64,000 nt of DNA, from positions 205,800,407 to 205,864,406 of the forward strand of contig OZ024740.1 in the NCBI GenBank assembly GCA_964016885.1, in the 5' to 3' direction. Both the position numbers and the translations under genes were made by a program. The stretch is from Eledone cirrhosa (lineage: Eukaryota > Mollusca > Cephalopoda > Octopoda > Eledonidae). This document shows positions 58,700 to 64,000 of this stretch, in pieces. The notes under the pieces are model-generated. The model searched no databases. It was not told the origin of the DNA and saw nothing but the letters and a program-made list of their open reading frames with translations. Numbering within the stretch: position 1 is the stretch's first letter; the number at the start of each line of letters is the position of its first letter.

Positions 58700-60815
58700 G
58701 AACAGCTGAAATATATGACATGCTGGTGGTGAAGATGCACCTCAAAATAAAATCAAGGCCATTACACCTAATAAACAAACCAAAGAAGTTTAACAAAGAG
58801 AAATTGCAGCTGAATGCTGCTGCTGCTACTACTGAATAGTATGAAGCTATCTTAATGAACATGAGAGACAACTCAGTAGTAACCACCTCGGTTGATAATG
58901 TGATAATGAAGGGAACAACATCAAATCCATTATTGGAAAGGCTGCTACTGAAACTCTGGAGTTTAGAACCAAGAAACATCAAGAATGGTTCTGTGAGAAT
59001 AATGTTATAATTACTGATGCCATTGAGACCAAAAAACAAGTTCGGAGTACTCCTAGCAACTGATAACACCACAGTAATAACTAACCCTCTGGAAATTCTA
59101 GAGCATTGGAGGGAACACTTTGCAAGCTTACTAAATAAGACATCAAAAACTGCTGTTGACTACCTGAGAAATGTTCCACATCAGGAACAGCACTGGATGT
59201 CCTTACTACCAGCCCAGAAGGAATTCCAGGTAGCTGCTAGGCATATAACACCAAACAAACCCCCAAGACCCAACAACTTTCTCCTGGAATTGTTTATGTG
59301 GGGAAACATTTTCAAAGAAGATTATATATACTTATTTTGCATATTTGAGAACAGAAACAACTGCCTAGTGATTGGAAGGATGCTGATATAATCACAATCT
59401 TCAAAAAAAAAACAAAAAAAAAAAAACAGATAAGAGATTATGCGGCAACTACAAAAGAATCTCTCCTCTCCATAGCAGGAAAGGTTTTAGCAAGAATAAT
59501 CTTAAGATGCTTGCAGAGTACATACTGCCAGAGTCTCAATGTGGATTCCACTCCAACAGAGGGACTATAGACATGATCTTCTGTGCAAGACAGACACAGG
59601 AAAGAGCAAAGAACAACAAAAACCCCTTTATATCATTTTATGATCTTGAAAAGGCATCCCTAGACAGTGGCATCCCTAGACAGTGTGTCTAGGGATGCCA
59701 TGTGGAAGATACTGGAAAGGTTTGGATGTCTGCCAACAAAGGTCTCCATTATCAGATCATTCCATGAATATATGGTGGGCAGGGTGGTGCACAACAACCA
59801 AACCACCAAAACCTCGATCATGTGTGGCTTAAAACAGAGCTGTGTCTTGGCACCTAACCTTTTCTCCATCTATTTAGCAGCCCTGTAATAGATCTGCACT
59901 ACTGATTTGATGGGAGTGTCTTCAATACTACCCACTTTCAATCAAGAGGGAACACCACAGTCTTCAAAGTGACTGACCTTCAGTTTGCCAATGGTCAGCA
60001 GTGCAGAAGATATTGAAAGATCTGTGAGGAATTATACCAATGCATACCAACAGTTTGGCCTCACAGTAAATGTGGATAAAACTAAAATCCTGACCTAACA
60101 ACCCCCAGGATCAAATGGACCTGAAACCAACATCAAAATCTGAGGGTGGAGGTAGAGAATGTGTTTCAATTTCCCTACCTCGAAGCAGTCCTAGCCAAGG
60201 ATGAAATATCAAGCATAGACATTGAATGTAAGATTCAGGCAGCAAGGGCTGCATTTGGGTGACTTAACAAGAGAGTCATCTATAATAGAGATTTGAAAAG
60301 GGAAATAAAGCTCATGATGTATAAAGCAGTGCTACTTCCCACACTTGTGTGTGGCTGTGAGACATGGACATTGTACAGGAAAGATATAAAGAAACTGGAG
60401 GCATTTCATCAGAGGAAACTCTGGGCCATCATGAACATCAAGTGGCAGAATAAAGTGAGCAATGGCATGGGTTCAATGCTTGTGATGAGCAGGAAATGTT
60501 ACACACATGAATGAATGGAGACTACCCAAGAAAGTTTTCTACAGTGAATTGACTAAAGGCAAACGCGATCTTGGTGCACCAAAGACCAACTTAAGCGAAT
60601 TCTCAAAAGCTGCAAGTTGGACCACAGCAACTAAGAATCTGATGCACAAGACAGGCAGCTTTGGAAGAAGGTGAAAATGGGCACAGCATACTTTGAGTTG
60701 ATGAGGAGAGATTTCCTTGAGGTGAAGAAACAGGACAGACTGGACAAAGCCTTGCAGCCCCACCCCTCCACCACATATTCAGTGCCCACACCGACTCTTT
60801 CAATTTTTTAGTCAA
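58700..60815 (+). pseudogene. Third LINE type, decayed, near full RT
   Basis: Frames in order: LATDNTTVITNPLEILEHWR (59053 on), LPESQCGFHSNRGTIDMIFC (59522 on), PFISFYDLEKA (RT motif), LKQSCVLAPNLFSIYLA, FGLTVNVDKTKILT, VCGCETWTLYRKDIKKLEAF (60346 on), MRRDFLEVKKQDRLDKALQP. The YADD motif is lost (FANGQ near 59985) and there are many stops. At 59650-59700 a piece is duplicated and inverted. Confidence 0.8.
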
Positions 60816-61082
60816 ATATTCCTCAGCTTATATTCGAGTATATACAGTAATTATTTCTTGATAAAGATGGTATTTGTAACATAGAAAAAGGTTCTTTATC
60901 AAATTATGTTAGGTTTTAATCTAAGGAATCCTTTAACATGGGTGGTTTTTATTTCATATAACCACAAGTGATCTTCGGTTAGGATGGTATCAAAAGGGTT
61001 AAAGATAAAACAGCAGTCAGGTAGATAAATAAATAAATAATCTTAAGAAAACCTAAGAAATTTTAGTCTCACAAATAAAATA

Positions 61083-61300
61083 GTGGCTTGTGGTCTAATG
61101 ATTAGAGTGTTTGGCTCATAACCAAGAGGTTGTAGGTCCAATTCCTGGATCAGGCAATGCATTGTGTTCATGAGCAAGGCACTTCATTTCCTATTGCTCC
61201 AGTCCATTTCGCTGAAAAAAAAGTAGTAGCAGTATCACCTGGGAGCTGGTGTGGGGAGTTATCCCTGTGATGGACTAGTGTCCTATCCAGGGGAGAGTCT
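61083..61300 (+). mobile_element. SINE type 4 with tRNA-like head
   Basis: GTGGTCTAATGATTAGAGTG (A-box region), TTGGCTCATAACCAAG (anticodon-stem-like with CAT) and GGTCCAATTCC (B-box), then GAGCAAGGCACTTCATTTC. The best-preserved head of this family here. No intact acceptor stem, so it is not scored as a tRNA gene. Confidence 0.78.
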
Positions 61301-61889
61301 TGAACTCTCGGGTGCTTAATGCTAATGAAACCAAGACCAATCCCCAGTATGATAGACCTCTGGGAATGAGGCAGGCATTAACTTCAAGAGATGAAATAAT
61401 ATGATATTAAGAAGACTGGTAATATGCCATATTGTATGTAACCCCATACAAACCAGATGTTCAGATGAAGATGGAATTATATTGGATGTTAGGATCAGCA
61501 TCATCATTTAATGCATGTTTTCCCTGCTAGCAAGGTACAAATGGGTCATCATAGACCAAGTCAGTACTTAATTGGAGTCACTGACCTCTCAAGCTGGCTA
61601 GGATGTCAATGATAATGATGATGATTACTTAAATAATAAACCTATCACTTGACTTTCATAACAATTTAAATTAACTAAATCTACTAAACATCACATTTAA
61701 TACAAAAACAAGCATTTTAAAGCCATCTTCCCTGCTAAATCAGAGCCTTGTAGACCCCATGAAAAGCTTCTCCATTTTGCCTTATCTTTAACCCCAACCC
61801 AACATTTTGGCTTTTATTTCCTTACCCATCCTCTTCAGTCATGTCTTTCTTGATCTTCCTCATCACCCCTTGCACTCACTTTCACCCTT
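61301..61889. other. Intergenic, SINE type 2 tail only
   Basis: 61498-61545 has CATCATCATTTAATGCATGT and TTTCCCTGCTAGCAAGG. No gene. Confidence 0.5.
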
Positions 61890-62125
61890 CCTCAACAAAT
61901 GTCCAAGCTATCTCGTCTCATTCTATTTCTCTTCACATTCCTTACTGGCTCTATTTTCATCACTCCTCTCACCCAGTCATTTCAAAATTCAACAAATGAC
62001 CCAAACATCTCATTCCATTTCTCTTCACATTCCTTACTGGCTTTATTTTCATCACTCCTCTCACCCAGTCATTTCAAACCTTCAACAAATGACTCAAACA
62101 TCTCATTCCATTTCTCTTCACAACA
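61890..62125 (+). repeat. 92-bp tandem repeat, about 2.3 copies
   Basis: CTTCACATTCCTTACTGGCT, TCATCACTCCTCTCACCCAG and TTCAACAAATGAC recur with a 92-93 base period. Confidence 0.88.
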
Positions 62126-62460
62126 TGCCTTCTCTATTCTGTCTGCCGGAGCTGTGAAGTGGCCAGCGTGTGGGACCCCATTTGCTCATAATAGTAAGAA
62201 ATGGGGAGGACGAGAGAGACGGAGGCGATGACAGTGGGAGTTTGGTTCTTCTGTGTTCGGACTTGGTGTACATGTGTAATTTTACACTATCGACCCTTTC
62301 ACTTCTAATGATATATGTTAGGTATTGTACTGCTACTATTACATTCCTCACCATTTCTCTTCACAACATTCATTATTGGTTCTACTCCCACCATCCTCTG
62401 CAATTCATTGTCTTCCCCTCTCTCAGAGTGGTACTTCACCAAATCATTCACATTTCTCTT

Positions 62461-62602
62461 CTTTCCATCCTTCTCTGTTGCTCCACATTCAACAGTCATG
62501 TCTTTCCAGCCTTCTCTGTTGCTCCACATTCAACAGTCGTCTTTCCATCCTTCTCTGTTGCTCCACATTCAACAGTCGTCTTTCCAGCCTTCTATGCTGC
62601 TC
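62461..62602 (+). repeat. 40-bp tandem repeat, about 4 copies
   Basis: TTCTCTGTTGCTCCACATTC, AACAGTCGTCTTTCCA repeated; pyrimidine-rich. Ser/Cys-rich ORFs here are repeat readings. Confidence 0.88.
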
Positions 62603-63456
62603 CATGTCCATCACCCATCTGAACAACACACATATTTGTGTCAGTGAGATTTAGTAGAAATATTAGAAACACGATTGGAACCAAGAAAATGAAGAAAAAA
62701 AAATGAAATTATATACAAAAATAGTTTACCAATATTTTTATTAAATTGGAGCAAAAGAAAACTTTGTGTTGATTACTCCATTCTTTCATGTGTGTAAAAC
62801 CATCGAGTAAACAGTCTTGGCACCAAATGATTCTAGCACCTCCATTTTCCAAAACAAAATGGCATTTCTTTATTCTTGTTTCTGCATAAGAAGCCATCAC
62901 AACATCGTGGTTCTTCTCTTCTCTTATCTCGTTACTGTAAGCTACAAGCAGACAACCGGGTTGCCATCAACAAAGGGAGACAATCAGACTAGAAATAATC
63001 AGATTATATTATTGCACTTGTTGTGTTGTAGATCAGTGATGTTAATGGTTAAGGTGTAGGACAAGACAATAAAGCAGAAATTCATAACAGATTACTTCCT
63101 CAAATTATTTCCTATTGACTGTTTCACAAACGGATTCTCCTGAGCTGTTGCCACATAAAACGCTAGCCATTAATTATTTTAGTATTAATGTCAAATTACA
63201 TATTACAGTACACTAAAAATACAAGTGCAAACCTAGTAGAGTAAGCTGGTGTGTTAATGGCTGAATTTGATATTACATTGTAATGCAGCATTCTGTAAGG
63301 GAGTGACTATAGGGAGGTGTAGCTAATTACCAACCAATCATCCAAAACTGAGCATGCCAGAGAGCTCAGGTAAGATCCTGAAGGAAGATGTTTTTTTTTT
63401 CATTGTTTCTTTGTTTTTTGTTGTTCTTTTTCCTTTGTTTTTGTTTATTTTTTTCC
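62603..63456. other. Probable 3' UTR and downstream region of the phosphatase
   Basis: Unique sequence with no repeat family recognised. On the - strand AATAAA occurs at 63449-63444 (too close to the stop) and at 62742-62737 (a plausible poly(A) signal). The assignment is inference. Confidence 0.4.
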
Positions 63457-63726
63457 TCAGCAATATCGAACTCCTAATAGTTGTCGTCCAAAACTATTCT
63501 GGTTGGAAGTGTCAGTAGCTTGATACTTGCCCCAAGCTCCAAATGGAATGATGAGAGCAGTTGTGTTATCTTCAGAACCAAACTGCATGGCTTGGTCTGT
63601 CACCAAATGAGCAGCTTCTTTAGGAATGTCACACTTACTGACTGCATCCACAATTTCCTGGTCTGCAAGCACAAATGTGAGCCCATCTGATGCCAGTACC
63701 AAGAAAGCATCTTTTGAATGTTTTAC
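63457..63726 (-). CDS. PP2C phosphatase, PPM1K-like, last coding exon
   Basis: Read on the - strand after acceptor TTTTTTAG, it encodes 89 residues and TGA (63459-63457). FLVLASDGLTF contains the PP2C ASDG motif and GSEDNTTALIIPFGAWGKY the final metal-binding D-N motif. The PFGAWGKY ending is characteristic of PPM1K, the mitochondrial phosphatase that activates branched-chain ketoacid dehydrogenase. The tail after AWGKY is about 24 residues, similar to the vertebrate protein. Earlier exons are beyond the window. It points toward the tetraspanin gene (convergent). Confidence 0.9.
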   Translation of the reverse strand, partial: VKHSKDAFLVLASDGLTFVLADQEIVDAVSKCDIPKEAAHLVTDQAMQFGSEDNTTALIIPFGAWGKYQATDTSNQNSFGRQLLGVRYC

Positions 63727-64000
63727 CTAAAAAACATAATATAAACCTTTTGTTAATGCATTTCAAATGACATACAGTGTCTAAGTATTTCAATAAATTT
63801 TGAAAATAATAAGTGTTTCAAAGGACTTAGTAAAACAGCTGACGTTTTCTGTCATATAGCCCATCAACACTTACTTATTCTTGATAAAATGTTATTTATA
63901 TATAGTGCAAGCTTAGCTAGTATTAATTAGCTATTAGTACCAACCTGTCAAACTTACACAATATGTAAATAAGGCTTCACCAATAAAGAGTTTGTTTACA
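63727..64000 (-). other. Intron of the phosphatase gene
   Basis: Unique AT-rich sequence upstream (on the - strand) of the last exon; no further exon seen. Confidence 0.6.

Noticed and set aside
61083..61150. Functional tRNA gene with a CAT anticodon
   Set aside because: A-box and B-box are present, but there is no complete acceptor stem and the sequence runs into a SINE body.
61807..62231. Ser/Phe/Leu-rich ORFs of 110-116 codons
   Set aside because: They follow the 92-bp tandem repeat in two frames, with no conserved features.
63444..63449. Poly(A) signal for the phosphatase gene on the - strand
   Set aside because: It starts only eight bases after the stop codon, too close for a normal 3' end; the site near 62740 is more plausible.

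Overview
This window is animal nuclear DNA, most likely from an octopus or another coleoid cephalopod. The evidence is large introns split by consensus GT..AG sites, very long (TA)n, (CA)n and (GAT)n tracts, and many copies of tRNA-derived SINEs of the type described from octopus. It also holds RTE-like LINEs, Penelope-like elements (PLEs) and Helitrons. Nothing suggests a prokaryote. The species call is inference.

Only two host genes can be supported. (1) A complete tetraspanin coding sequence on the + strand has seven coding exons between 23623 and 55552 (307 residues) and six introns, all in phase 0. (2) The last coding exon of a PP2C-family phosphatase that looks like mitochondrial PPM1K lies on the - strand at 63457-63726. 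The two genes are convergent.

Layout. 1-1.6 kb: two inverted-repeat structures, the second carrying a hammerhead-ribozyme fold. 1.6-7.6 kb: two Helitrons, the second split by a 4.6-kb PLE with long inverted terminal repeats and a 12-bp target duplication. 7.6-10.3 kb: an 893-codon LINE ORF with endonuclease remnant, reverse transcriptase and an internal PHD-type zinc finger. 10.3-23.6 kb: palindromes, more hammerhead-like motifs, SINEs, TTAA-flanked MITEs, a PLE remnant and a decayed copy of the LINE. 23.6-55.5 kb: the tetraspanin gene. Its introns hold a small inversion with duplicated breakpoints, a palindrome, a Helitron inside a MITE, a 3-kb minisatellite, another Helitron and many SINEs. 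55.5-64 kb: 3' flank, a decayed LINE, SINEs, short tandem repeats and the phosphatase exon.

Most of the sequence is layered mobile DNA. The order of insertion can be read in several places: PLE into Helitron, Helitron into MITE, LINE tail into a palindrome arm. Three sequence families fold as, or closely resemble, self-cleaving hammerhead ribozymes, two of them within head-to-head palindromes. I consider these the most interesting content.
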